NCBI GenBank assembly: GCA_021848765.1
Contig: JAJZTU010000034.1
Location: 1 to 13,400 of the forward strand
Source: Bacillota bacterium
GTDB lineage: Bacteria > Bacillota > GCA-003054495 > Carboxydocellales > JAJZTU01
Length of the DNA stretch: 13,400 nucleotides
Direction of reading: 5' to 3'
A model generated the notes under the pieces. The model made no database searches. It saw only the letters and a list, made by a program, of their open reading frames with translations, and was not told the DNA's origin. Positions 12,965 to 13,400 of this stretch are shown piece by piece (the first letter of the stretch is position 1; each line of letters opens with the position of its first letter). The translations under genes were made by a program, and so were the position numbers.

Positions 12965-13400
12965 TTGCAACTGGGCATTGTAGGGCTACCAAACGTAGGA
13001 AAATCCACCCTCTTTAACGCTATCACCCAGGCTGGGGCGGAGGCAGCCAACTACCCCTTCTGTACCATAGACCCCAATGTGGGAGTGGTAGAGGTTCCCG
13101 ACCCCAGGCTGAATACCCTTGCGGAAATGGTCAAGCCGAACCGGGTGGTGCCTACCGCTACGGAATTTGTGGACATCGCCGGACTGGTCCGCGGGGCCAG
13201 TAAAGGTGAGGGACTGGGCAATAAGTTCCTCTCCCACATCCGGGAAGTGGATGCCATTGTCCATGTGGTCAGGTGCTTTGAGGATGAAAACATTACCCAT
13301 GTGGAGGGTTCCATCGGCCCGGTCCGGGATATTGAGACTGTTAATATGGAACTGATTCTGGCTGACATGGAGACCATGGAGCGCCGTATTGACCGTACCC
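12965..13400 (+). CDS. ychF: YchF/OLA1-family P-loop NTPase (5' part, cut by the window end)
   Basis: The N-terminal 145 residues of the universally conserved Obg-related NTPase YchF (about 365 residues in full), an ATP-preferring ribosome-associated regulator linked to stress responses. Seen directly: the P-loop GLPNVGKST (7-15), YPFCTIDPNVG (30-40), the Walker B / G3 motif DIAG (70-73) followed by LVRGASKGEGLGNKFL, and REVDAIVHVVRCFED. I place the start at the TTG at 12965, because the family begins MQLGIVGLPNVGKS and aggaag stands upstream at 12951-12956. The ATG at 12957 is out of frame and meets a stop after eight codons. The gene is GC-rich and normal for a housekeeping gene; it marks the right border of the accessory segment. 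It continues beyond the window. Confidence 0.95.
   Translation, partial: MQLGIVGLPNVGKSTLFNAITQAGAEAANYPFCTIDPNVGVVEVPDPRLNTLAEMVKPNRVVPTATEFVDIAGLVRGASKGEGLGNKFLSHIREVDAIVHVVRCFEDENITHVEGSIGPVRDIETVNMELILADMETMERRIDRT

Noticed and set aside
12957..12983. ATG at 12957 as the ychF start
   Set aside because: It is out of frame with the GTPase and reaches a stop after eight codons. The TTG at 12965 gives the expected family N-terminus.
1..13400. CRISPR array, tRNA or rRNA genes
   Set aside because: No regularly spaced short repeats and no cloverleaf or rRNA-like sequence were seen on either strand.

Overview
The window looks like a piece of a Gram-positive Clostridia chromosome, most likely from the Peptococcaceae / Desulfotomaculum / Pelotomaculum neighbourhood. 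This is inferred from an addB-addA gene order with the Fe-S type AddB, purine-rich Shine-Dalgarno sequences, a TTG-started ychF, and Rhs/YD-repeat proteins with polymorphic toxin tips. No ribosomal RNA or other strong taxonomic marker is present, so the assignment is tentative.

Region 1 (1-4511) is a rearranged Rhs locus. It holds two 5'-truncated Rhs tip cassettes in tandem. Each has the same RHS core of about 480 bp, ending at the DPTGH motif, followed by a different C-terminal toxin and then a small, probably immunity, gene. Cassette 1 carries a GIY-YIG/URI-like nuclease tip. Cassette 2 carries an ADP-ribosyltransferase-like tip resembling the TreTu family. The two cassettes are bracketed by a diverged inverted repeat (1-199 and 4048-4222) that encodes no protein but contains conserved hairpins. 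A rho-independent terminator separates the cassettes. Insertion-sequence debris (an IS21 IstA-like scrap and an IS1182-like transposase C-terminus) and a further YD-repeat scrap complete the picture of a toxin-tip graveyard or reservoir.

Region 2 (4512-5162) is a Phd/YefM antitoxin gene with a good promoter. It overlaps a RelE/ParE-type toxin gene that stops after 38 codons, so the antitoxin is probably an orphan.

Region 3 (5216-11697) is a GC-richer two-gene operon of an AddAB-type helicase-nuclease, addB then addA. All AddA helicase motifs and the four AddB iron-sulfur cysteines are present. The AddB nuclease catalytic Asp and Lys appear to be replaced by Leu and Thr, and AddA stops about 90 residues after helicase motif VI, with no room for its nuclease domain. 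On sequence, this is a helicase complex with no nuclease of its own, the most interesting point in the window.

Region 4 (11698-12964) is AT-rich. It holds a SEC-C plus YkgJ-type cysteine-cluster protein, a possible 36-codon ORF before it and a small decayed ORF after it. Region 5 (12965 to the end) is the start of the conserved GTPase gene ychF, a housekeeping anchor. The whole interval between the left edge and ychF reads as an accessory segment with repeated insertions and deletions.
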